From: Planifilum sp021793745
GTDB lineage: Bacteria; Bacillota; Bacilli; Thermoactinomycetales; DSM-44946
Assembly (NCBI GenBank): GCA_937983105.1
Contig: CALKAM010000002.1
Coordinates: 1 to 5,659 of the forward strand
DNA: 5,659 bases
Direction: 5' to 3'
A program made the translations under genes and the position numbers. Positions 1-5,432 of this stretch are shown in pieces (the first letter of the stretch is position 1; every line of letters begins with the position of its first letter). The notes under the pieces were generated by a model. It searched no databases. It was not told the DNA's origin and was given only the letters and a program-made list of their open reading frames with translations.

Positions 1-701
1 TCCATCGTGCTGGCCATCTGGGCCATCACCCGAGCCAGGTCCCCACCGGAGCGCTGCTGGATGATCAAGGCGTTGACAAAGACGTGCAGATCCTGGGAGT
101 ATACACGCTTCAACAGCTCCTGAAGAGCTCCCTCCAGGTGTCGTCCCAGCTGGAGCTCCTGAACGACCACTTCCAACTCATTCCGGATCGGAGCCGGCAG
201 CTCCTTCACCGCCAGTTCCAATCCCTGGGGAATGGAAAGTCCCGCCCGGGCGGCGCTACTCAGCAGTCTGCAAGCCTCCGGCAATTGATCATCGATCTTA
301 GAGACATAGAGATGTCTTCGGGAGAGCAGAAAAAGTCTAGATGCCACCGGAGCGAGGGAAAATCCGATAATTAAGCAGATTAACTGATTGATCTCCAAAA
401 ACCAACTGAGTATCAGCCCTAACAGAAAGCCTCCAACGAGAACAATCCCGCCGTACTCCGCCGGTCGAAGGCGGACGCTGGCACGCTCCAGTTTGGGCTG
501 CAATTTCTTCGCCCAAGCCATCTGGTCGAGCCGCTCCACCAGGGAATCGGACCAGCGCATATCACTCCCCCGCTTGATCCACCGGCTCAAGCGCTCCCGC
601 GTCTTCGAACGATCCCGACGCATGCTCAACAGGAAATATAGGGACCAAGCCGCAAAGAAGAGGGAGCCCCCTGCCAGCAGGGCGGACAGAACACTGACCA
701 T
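1..701 (-). CDS. tadB: TadB-like Tad pilus inner-membrane platform protein (type II secretion F family), 3' end cut off
   Basis: The first 233 codons of a type II/IV secretion F-domain protein; the gene runs off the window at base 1. Translated by hand, it begins MVSVLSALLAGG. It has one membrane segment near residues 4-25, a basic linker to about 80, and two segments near 84-101 and 103-121. The cytoplasmic T2SSF domain starts at about 139 (KIDDQLPEACRLLSSAARAG) and continues through P169-P171, ELQLGRHLEGAL and IIQQRSGGDLARVMAQMA, which is the usual TadB signature. The C-terminal membrane segments lie outside the window. By family knowledge TadB pairs with TadC as the membrane platform on which the CpaF ATPase acts. 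Its ATG overlaps the cpaF stop by one base (TGATG). An AGGGGGAG ribosome site at 715-708, 6 nt upstream, sits inside the cpaF end, so translation is probably coupled. TadB rather than TadC is inferred from its position directly after cpaF. Confidence 0.93.
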   Translation of the reverse strand, partial: MVSVLSALLAGGSLFFAAWSLYFLLSMRRDRSKTRERLSRWIKRGSDMRWSDSLVERLDQMAWAKKLQPKLERASVRLRPAEYGGIVLVGGFLLGLILSWFLEINQLICLIIGFSLAPVASRLFLLSRRHLYVSKIDDQLPEACRLLSSAARAGLSIPQGLELAVKELPAPIRNELEVVVQELQLGRHLEGALQELLKRVYSQDLHVFVNALIIQQRSGGDLARVMAQMASTM

Positions 702-2068
702 CAATCGCTCCCCCTCTTCTTTGGTGTAAAGATAGCGGGATCCACGGGGGCACCGTAGGCCTTCAGCCGCTGGAGGCAATGGGGGCGAATCCCGGTCGCG
801 GTGAAGTAACCCTGTACAGCCCCTTCTTCCGTCACCCCCGTCTGCTCGAAGCGGAAAATTTCCCGCAGCCGGAAGGAATCATCCTCATCCTTCTCCATCT
901 CGGAGATGGAGAGCATTTTGCGCTTTCCGTCGGGCAGGCGGCCGATCTGAATAATGTAATCGATAGCACCCACCAAATATTCCCGGATGACGGAGGAGGG
1001 AAGCTCCGCGCCGGACATGATCACCATCGCCTCCAGCCGCCGCAGAGCATCCTCGGGAGAGTTGGCGTGGACGGTGGTCAGGGACCCCTCGTGACCGGTG
1101 TTCATCGCCTGGAGCATGTCGAAGGCTTCCGCGCCGCGCACCTCTCCGACGATGATCCGGTCGGGACGCATCCGCAGGGCGTTCCGCACCAGCTGGCGGA
1201 TCGTCACTTCCCCCTTCCCCTCCACGTTGGGGGGGCGCCCCTCCATCCCGGCGACGTGGGGGTGGGGAATCCGCAATTCGGCCATGTCCTCAATGGTGAT
1301 GATCCGCTCATCCTCGGGAATATAACAGGCCAAGGCGTTGAGAAGCGTCGTTTTCCCGCTGCCGGTCCCCCCGGAGATAATCAGATTCAGCTTGGCTTTG
1401 ACGAGACTGGTGAGGAACTGGGCCATCTCCGGGCTGAGGCTGCCAAATCCGACCAAATCATCCAGATAGATCGGTTCCTTGCGGAACTTCCGGATGGAGA
1501 GCAGAGGCCCCTTCAGGCTGATCGGCGGAATCACCGCGTTTACCCGGCTCCCGTCGGGGAGGCGGGCGTCCACCATCGGTGAGCTGACGTCAATCCGGCG
1601 GCCGATGGGGGCGACGATCCGATCGATGACATTCCGCAGGGATTCCTCGCTGGAAAACTGGATATCGGTCTTGTACAGTTTCCCCTTTTTCTCGTAATAC
1701 ACCTCGTTGGGGCCGTTCACCATGATTTCCGTGATTTCCTCGTCCTCCAACAGGGGCTCAAGGGGTCCATAACCCACGGATTCATCGATGATCCGACCGA
1801 TCAACAGGTCCCGTTCATGCCGGGGAAGCACCACCTGTTCCTCGGCCATGTAACGCCCGATCAGCCGGTCCAGGGTGACCCGGAGCTCCGACGAAGACAT
1901 CCGGGTCAGCTTCTCCAGATCCGTTTCCCTGAGGAGGCGCGCCTTGAAGTGCTGGGCCAGCTGTTCGATGCGTGACTCATTCACCGGTCTCCGCTGCGAA
2001 GAAGGGCGCGGGGAAAGCGGTCGTACTTGAGAATTATTGCGCATCTTGGCCCGCTTGAAGAGCGACAC
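701..2068 (-). CDS. cpaF: CpaF/TadA-family secretion ATPase of the Tad pilus
   Basis: A 455-residue hexameric ATPase of the type II/IV secretion (VirB11/GspE-like) superfamily that powers Flp pilus assembly at the cytoplasmic face. Residues 1-35 are basic and low in complexity, and 35-120 form the N-terminal domain. The Walker A motif GGTGSGKT is at 233-240 (K239) and the Asp box IITIEDMAEL is at 256-265. Walker B-like RIIVGEVRG covers 304-312, and the His box TGHEGSLTTVHAN covers 324-336 (H326, H334). All catalytic motifs are intact and the length is normal for the family. The start is GTG at 2068, supported by AAAGGAGG (2083-2076) with a 7-nt spacer. It lies 32 nt after the CpaB-like gene and overlaps tadB by one base, so it belongs to the same operon. 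Two long open frames on the opposite strand are shadows of its GC-rich codons. Confidence 0.98.
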   Translation of the reverse strand: MSLFKRAKMRNNSQVRPLSPRPSSQRRPVNESRIEQLAQHFKARLLRETDLEKLTRMSSSELRVTLDRLIGRYMAEEQVVLPRHERDLLIGRIIDESVGYGPLEPLLEDEEITEIMVNGPNEVYYEKKGKLYKTDIQFSSEESLRNVIDRIVAPIGRRIDVSSPMVDARLPDGSRVNAVIPPISLKGPLLSIRKFRKEPIYLDDLVGFGSLSPEMAQFLTSLVKAKLNLIISGGTGSGKTTLLNALACYIPEDERIITIEDMAELRIPHPHVAGMEGRPPNVEGKGEVTIRQLVRNALRMRPDRIIVGEVRGAEAFDMLQAMNTGHEGSLTTVHANSPEDALRRLEAMVIMSGAELPSSVIREYLVGAIDYIIQIGRLPDGKRKMLSISEMEKDEDDSFRLREIFRFEQTGVTEEGAVQGYFTATGIRPHCLQRLKAYGAPVDPAIFTPKKRGSD

Positions 2069-2070
2069 GT

Positions 2071-2083
2071 GGAGGCCTCCTTT
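2071..2083 (-). promoter_or_regulatory. Strong cpaF ribosome binding site embedded in a perfect 10-bp palindrome
   Basis: AAAGGAGG (2083-2076) lies 7 nt before the cpaF GTG and fixes that start. Its GGAGG half is the left arm of the perfect palindrome GGAGGCCTCC (2080-2071). There is no loop, so it cannot fold on itself as a hairpin. The anti-SD-like CCTCC arm could still pair with another GGAGG in the mRNA. The ribosome-site role is seen directly; any masking role is inference. Confidence 0.8.
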
Positions 2084-2100
2084 CCTGTTCCATTATATTT

Positions 2101-2883
2101 TTAATCTAAATCCAATTGCTGCTCATCCAAATTGGAAGGAAGCGAATTGTTGCCTTCACCGTTGGTGGGGCTTTGTTCCCCTTGTTTCTGCTGATCCGGA
2201 TCCTCCACTTTATCGGGAACCTCCTGATTGACGGAGACTTTCTTTTCGTCTTTCTGTTGGGGGGCCTTTAAAATTCGTACAGATCGAGCAAAATTCATGG
2301 CATCGATAAACCGCTTCGCCTCTTCCAGACTCATCTCCAGCCAAACTCCCGCAAATTTGCCTTCATCCCCTGAGGTGGCCGCGACCAACACATCGGTGTC
2401 AAAGATCACCGTTCGCTTCGACCCATTACTTCCTCCCCATGAAACAATGATATCAGCGCGGTCCTGGGCATCGAGGGGCTGATCGAACACAATCCTATCC
2501 GAGGAAGGCACGTATACCAAGCGCTTATCCCCGTTTGTTCCCATCTCCTTCGCCGGTTTCAACAGATTGCTGTTCAGCACATCCCCTTGCTTCAGAGGAA
2601 CGATCGTCACATACTCCTCGATACCGCCTTGATTCCCAATCGCTTGCAGATTGGTTACCGTCGACTGCTGGACAAACTTTTGGGGAACTTGTACCGATTC
2701 AAATTGTTCCGGTTTCAGGGGTTGACGGGGTTGAATGTCCGACTTCGCCACAAAGACCGTCACTTCATTTCCCAGCTGGGCTTCCACTGCGCTGACGCGC
2801 TGCATGAAGAGAATCCCGGCCAACAAGGCCAAAACCAGAGAAACTACGGCAAATATGATGGCTCTGCGTTTCGCATCCTGCAT
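2101..2883 (-). CDS. cpaB: CpaB/RcpC-like SAF-domain protein of the Tad pilus
   Basis: Numbered from the ATG at 2883 the protein has 260 residues. A basic start (MQDAKRR) leads into one membrane anchor at about 8-27, so the rest is probably extracytoplasmic. A SAF-like domain covers roughly 40-108 (VTVFVAKSDIQPRQPLKPEQF, then PLKQGDVLNSNLL). An RcpC-type segment follows at about 120-206 (RADIIVSWGG, TVIFDTDVLVAA). The tail, 209-260, is acidic and Gln/Asn-rich and looks disordered. In diderms CpaB/RcpC works with the secretin; here no secretin gene is beside it, so its partner is unclear. Start choice: ATG 2883 has GCAGGTG (2898-2892) 8 nt upstream and puts the anchor at the N-terminus. The frame also stays open up to a TTG at 2952, directly after the cpaE stop, adding 23 polar residues but with no ribosome site. 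The product is clear and the start is uncertain. Confidence 0.88.
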   Translation of the reverse strand: MQDAKRRAIIFAVVSLVLALLAGILFMQRVSAVEAQLGNEVTVFVAKSDIQPRQPLKPEQFESVQVPQKFVQQSTVTNLQAIGNQGGIEEYVTIVPLKQGDVLNSNLLKPAKEMGTNGDKRLVYVPSSDRIVFDQPLDAQDRADIIVSWGGSNGSKRTVIFDTDVLVAATSGDEGKFAGVWLEMSLEEAKRFIDAMNFARSVRILKAPQQKDEKKVSVNQEVPDKVEDPDQQKQGEQSPTNGEGNNSLPSNLDEQQLDLD

Positions 2884-2891
2884 GTATTCGA

Positions 2892-2898
2892 CACCTGC
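2892..2898 (-). promoter_or_regulatory. Ribosome binding site that favours the ATG 2883 start of the CpaB-like gene
   Basis: GCAGGTG matches the GGAGGTG anti-SD complement at six of seven bases and lies 8 nt before ATG 2883. The only upstream in-frame alternative, TTG at 2952, has no purine-rich site within 12 nt. This is the main argument for the shorter protein. Confidence 0.5.
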
Positions 2899-2952
2899 TT
2901 GCCTATATTTTTCGGAAAGGGACGGGCTAACCCGACTTGATTCTTTATTCAA

Positions 2953-4125
2953 TCAAGCGGAACGTCCGGACTGTTGGGCCAGTAGGGTGCGAGCCAGTTT
3001 CTGCACATCCCGGGTAAAGGGAGACAGGCCCCGCTCCCGGCGAGATTTCCGCAGGGGGTGTCCCCGATTGATCGCCTGCTGGATCCGCTTGAAATCCTCC
3101 TGGAAGGTACCGGCCACGGGAAAACCAAAGTGCTGTTGAACATCCCGGGCATCCAATTCCGTATCTCGGCTTACCCGGTTCAGCAAAACCTCCAACCGGT
3201 CAGTCGGATCCACGCTGATCTTGGCGTACAGGTCCAACACCCGGGAAAAAATGCGGAAAGACGGAGCATCCGGGGTCATCACATAGAAGATCCGGTCCGC
3301 CTCCTCCAGGGCGGTGTAGGAGATCGGCGTCATCTCCGTCGGCAAATCGACCAGGATGTAGTCATAATAAAGCCGTGCGGCCCGGAGCAGACGCTCCACG
3401 TGCTCCTCCCCGATCTGTTCCCCGATTTCCGCATCGGCGGGGCTCACCAAGACCTCCACCTGGGAATGGGGTTCCACCACGGTGACGCTGCGAATGTGGT
3501 TGTCGTTCAGCTCCTGCAACACGGGGGTCAAATCGTAAAGGGTACGGTCGTTTTCCACTCCCAGGTAGGTTTCCACCCCTCCGTACTGCAGGTTGAGATC
3601 GACCAAAAGCACGCCGGCGGTGGACTCCAGCATCAGGGTCTGGGCCAGCGTGGAAGCAAGCAGGCTGCGGCCACAGCCCCCCTTGCCGCTGGTAAAGGCG
3701 ACCACCTGTCCGCGTCCCCAGGAGAATTCGGCGGCGGCTTCCCGACTTCCGCTTCCCAGTTGCCAGGCCTTCAGCGCACGGCCCAGCACATCTTCCAGAG
3801 CGTTGATCTCCTCCGGCAGAAACAGGAGATCGAAGGCGCCGGCCCGGTTCACATCCCGAGCGCGGATGGGATCGTGGCGCTCAGCAAGATAGATGATCAG
3901 TGCGTCGGAAACTTCCCGCTTGATGATGGGAATCAGGGCAATGCCCGACCCATCCTTCCGTTCGTGAAGCAAGACGATATCCGGCTGTAAACGGGCGATC
4001 TCGTGCCGGACCTCTTCGGGGTGGATATGTAGATGCTGCGGAAACATCCCTTTCACTCGGCCGGCGAGTTCCTGGGCATAGGCAGGGTCTTCGCTGATGA
4101 TGAGCAGTTTGGCATCCGCCTTCAC
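2953..4125 (-). CDS. cpaE: CpaE/TadZ-like Tad pilus localisation protein (pseudo-receiver plus MinD/ParA-type ATPase)
   Basis: A 390-residue cytoplasmic protein. Residues 5-120 resemble a response-regulator receiver fold: SED acidic pocket at 11-13, PDIVLL at 48-53, LP at 103-104. The expected phosphoacceptor Asp is His54 and the conserved Lys before the Pro is Leu103, so phosphorylation is unlikely. Residues 140-385 form a MinD/ParA-type ATPase. The deviant P-loop GKGGCGRS spans 147-154, with signature Lys148 kept but the Walker lysine replaced by Arg153. VLLVDLNLQYGG is at 172-183 and YILVDLP at 256-262. By family knowledge CpaE/TadZ positions the Tad machine at a focus in the cell. The start is GTG 4125 behind AGGGGAGGA (4141-4133, 7-nt spacer); an ATG two bases upstream is out of frame. 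It is the first gene of the operon after a long leader. Its TGA is followed in the same frame by the CpaB-like reading frame. Confidence 0.95.
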   Translation of the reverse strand: MKADAKLLIISEDPAYAQELAGRVKGMFPQHLHIHPEEVRHEIARLQPDIVLLHERKDGSGIALIPIIKREVSDALIIYLAERHDPIRARDVNRAGAFDLLFLPEEINALEDVLGRALKAWQLGSGSREAAAEFSWGRGQVVAFTSGKGGCGRSLLASTLAQTLMLESTAGVLLVDLNLQYGGVETYLGVENDRTLYDLTPVLQELNDNHIRSVTVVEPHSQVEVLVSPADAEIGEQIGEEHVERLLRAARLYYDYILVDLPTEMTPISYTALEEADRIFYVMTPDAPSFRIFSRVLDLYAKISVDPTDRLEVLLNRVSRDTELDARDVQQHFGFPVAGTFQEDFKRIQQAINRGHPLRKSRRERGLSPFTRDVQKLARTLLAQQSGRSA

Positions 4126-4132
4126 ATTTCGG

Positions 4133-4141
4133 TCCTCCCCT
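4133..4141 (-). promoter_or_regulatory. Ribosome binding site of cpaE
   Basis: AGGGGAGGA lies 7 nt before GTG 4125 and fixes that start over the overlapping out-of-frame ATG at 4127. Confidence 0.8.
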
Positions 4142-4203
4142 ATTTCACTTTGTCGCTTGGATCGCTACCATCCATGTGCCGCTCCTGTTCCTTCTTCCCA
4201 GCA

Positions 4204-4330
4204 ACGATTACGAGTCTGCCTAACAGACCTTCATCAACCCTCGCGGGTATGACCGGTGAAAATCGTAGAACCCCCTTTATCAACCTATGACTACAGGTTT
4301 CCCCGGGCCCCTCATTCCGGTTAAGGGTTC
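4204..4330 (-). promoter_or_regulatory. Candidate structured leader RNA of the cpaE operon (two tandem helical modules)
   Basis: Read on the minus strand, two closed modules sit side by side. Module 1: GAACCC (4330-4325) pairs with GGGTTC (4273-4268), enclosing the hairpin AACCT/AGGTT (4299-4295 with 4286-4282, 8-nt loop). A further CCGG/CCGG pairing is possible near 4320-4303. Module 2: ACGATT (4266-4261) pairs with AATCGT (4209-4204). It encloses ACCC-GCGA-GGGT (4248-4237, a GNRA-type tetraloop) and GTCTG-TTAGG-CAGAC (4228-4214), a three-way junction layout. Each module carries the near-identical motif GGTTGATRAAGG on the 3' side of a hairpin (4285-4274 and 4239-4228, 11 of 12 identical), and GTCATA occurs just upstream in both. 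I do not recognise a known riboswitch: the GCAAACC and ACGCAAAG marks of c-di-GMP-I are absent. All pairings were found by eye and have no covariation support. Confidence 0.4.
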
Positions 4331-4389
4331 GTTAACGTCAAATAATCAGTGCATAACTCTTATATTCCAAAATAATCTTGTCGATTGAC

Positions 4390-4419
4390 ATTATATCCCC
4401 ATATCCTCCCAATTGGCAA
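4390..4419 (-). promoter_or_regulatory. Sigma-A-type promoter for the cpaE-cpaB-cpaF-tadB operon
   Basis: TTGCCA (4419-4414), an 18-bp spacer, and a perfect TATAAT (4395-4390) read on the minus strand. This is the best promoter match in the gap. Transcription would start near 4383, giving a leader of about 260 nt before the cpaE GTG. The palindrome CCAATTGG (4409-4416) overlaps the -35 box and could be an operator half, but that is only a possibility. The surrounding 4321-4440 stretch is clearly AT-richer than the genes. Confidence 0.6.
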
Positions 4420-4776
4420 GGGTTCACCAAGATATACTTTAACTGTCCGATGAGGCTCCGTTTTCCACCGCTCGCACCGGGCGACCGGCTCCTGCCCAAG
4501 AGGAAGCGATCGGTATAAGCATGAAAACTCGCCCTTCCACTGAATCGTCTAGTAGACGCGCTGTCATAATGGAGCTACGGAGATCACCGGAACTTCTATA
4601 TTGACCAACAGAAAGGGTTCCGGGGTGTTGCGTACCAAAATTAACATAGCGATAGGAAAACCTTCAAAAACGCCGTAAATCGTTTCTCTGGTCCTCAGAG
4701 GCCCCGGGAGCAAATTGCATGCGAACAACAATCGGCGATTCCGAAACGCTCTTCTCCCAATGTCGGAACTGCCCCT
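4420..4776. other. Intergenic stretch between the membrane-protein gene and the cpaE promoter; no convincing gene
   Basis: About 357 bases. Directly after the membrane-protein TGA the same minus-strand frame stays open for 70 codons and stops at 4566-4564. Inside it the only starts are TTG 4731 and ATG 4647, both with poor ribosome sites, so no gene is called. The pair CGCCG (4737-4733) and CGGCG (4675-4671) followed by TTTTT brackets a small hairpin CTCTG/CAGAG (4700-4686); it could be a weak terminator, but the loop is too long to trust. A 13-bp dyad CGTCTA-G-TAGACG lies at 4546-4558. No tRNA, mobile-element end or long repeat is visible. Confidence 0.6.
4546..4558. repeat. Perfect 13-bp dyad, possible operator
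   Basis: CGTCTAGTAGACG has two exact 6-bp arms around one central base. The single-base centre cannot form an RNA hairpin loop, so if functional it would be a DNA-binding site. It lies about 130 bp upstream of the cpaE -35 box. A chance occurrence is possible. Confidence 0.3.
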
Positions 4777-5358
4777 TCACTGCCATGTCTGATGAAAGGC
4801 TGCATGAATCAGGACAAGGACCAAACAGATACATGCATCGATCAAGGAAACAACAGCCATCCCCGGTACAAATTGCGAAAACCAGTAAGAGAGAAGGCCG
4901 GCCAACCCTCCTCCCAGGGACCCAAACGCAATCAGCAGTTTCCCCACTCGAGTTTTGGGTTTATGCAGTTCGTCCAGGATTCTTTGGCTGAACCGATGAC
5001 CTGTAAGTATGCCCAACAGAAAGATCCCCGTTACGAGAAGAAACACACCGATCGAACCTTCCAGCACTCTCGCTGTCAAAACCGCTATAAAAATTGCAGT
5101 AGTGTCTAATTGTATCAATACCCACAAAGTACGGAATTTTATAGAGCGGTGCCATTTTCTCGCCTTGCTGATGAAAACAAACAGGATCGAAAGAGCGCAG
5201 TAAATCCCGCTTAATACAGCGATCCATAATGAAGTTTCCGGCACAAAACTCGCTAGGAACAAAAAGAATATAGGAAGAGCAATCGCTTGATAAATGCCGT
5301 GTGTCTCTTCCTTCTTTGATTGATTTTCGGAAACCACGGATTTTCTGACATACCGCAT
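4777..5358 (-). CDS. Unrecognised polytopic membrane protein within the Tad locus
   Basis: I do not recognise the family. From ATG 5358 it is 193 residues. A basic, polar N-terminus (MRYVRKSVVSENQSKKEE) is followed by about six hydrophobic segments near 23-40, 43-64, 76-97, 102-120, 138-160 and 165-187. A glycine-rich stretch, FGSLGGGLAGLLSYWF, covers 145-160. There are no visible catalytic motifs, cysteine pairs or nucleotide-binding loops. Start choice: ATG 5358 has AGGAG (5373-5369) 10 nt upstream. The frame is open to ATG 5409 and ATG 5442; the latter would overlap the peptidase gene by 10 nt but lacks a clear ribosome site. It follows the prepilin peptidase in the same direction, so it may be cotranscribed with it and have an accessory pilus role; that is inference from position. 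By eye its codons are AT-richer than cpaF and cpaE. Confidence 0.8.
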   Translation of the reverse strand: MRYVRKSVVSENQSKKEETHGIYQAIALPIFFLFLASFVPETSLWIAVLSGIYCALSILFVFISKARKWHRSIKFRTLWVLIQLDTTAIFIAVLTARVLEGSIGVFLLVTGIFLLGILTGHRFSQRILDELHKPKTRVGKLLIAFGSLGGGLAGLLSYWFSQFVPGMAVVSLIDACICLVLVLIHAAFHQTWQ

Positions 5359-5368
5359 CGCTCTTAGA

Positions 5369-5373
5369 CTCCT
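5369..5373 (-). promoter_or_regulatory. Ribosome binding site favouring the ATG 5358 start of the membrane-protein gene
   Basis: AGGAG with a 10-nt spacer to ATG 5358. The upstream candidates at 5409 and 5442 have only weak purine runs. The spacer is slightly long, so the evidence is moderate. Confidence 0.45.
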
Positions 5374-5432
5374 GGATCCAGATGGAGTATTGAGGCCGAG
5401 TATTCTCATATTTGAACCTAAGTATGAATCAA

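Noticed and set aside
779..1582. Long plus-strand open frame (267 codons) opposite cpaF
   Set aside because: It lies fully antisense to a gene with intact ATPase motifs. Its protein is rich in Gly, His and Pro, as expected from reversed GC-rich codons, and it has no ribosome site.
2092..2097. TATAAT in the 32-nt gap before cpaF
   Set aside because: No -35 box at a workable distance: TTGGAT is only 12 nt upstream. The AT-rich gap readily gives such a match by chance.
3058..3990. Long plus-strand open frame (310 codons) opposite cpaE
   Set aside because: Antisense shadow of a well-supported gene, with a biased Gly/His/Gln composition.
4385..4390. TTGACA on the plus strand as a -35 box for a divergent transcript
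   Set aside because: No -10-like hexamer occurs 16-18 nt downstream, and no plus-strand gene follows.
4338..4391. Seventeen-codon minus-strand ORF MSIDKIILEYKSYALII, possible leader peptide
   Set aside because: Its ATG overlaps the -10 box of the best promoter, so it would lie upstream of the transcription start. The surrounding frame has no protein-like character.
4440..4510. Minus-strand stretch resembling part of a T-box leader (AGCCGGTCGCCCGGTGCGAG)
   Set aside because: The conserved T-box sequence GGGTGGNACCGCG and a specifier loop are not present, and no tRNA-linked gene follows.
4671..4737. Possible terminator after the membrane-protein gene (CGCCG/CGGCG followed by TTTTT)
   Set aside because: The arms are only 5 bp and about 57 nt apart, and the inner hairpin CTCTG/CAGAG has no U-run of its own.
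5405..5432. TTGATT-16-TATGAG as a promoter for the membrane-protein gene
   Set aside because: Both hexamers match only four of six bases, and cotranscription with the prepilin peptidase explains expression without it.
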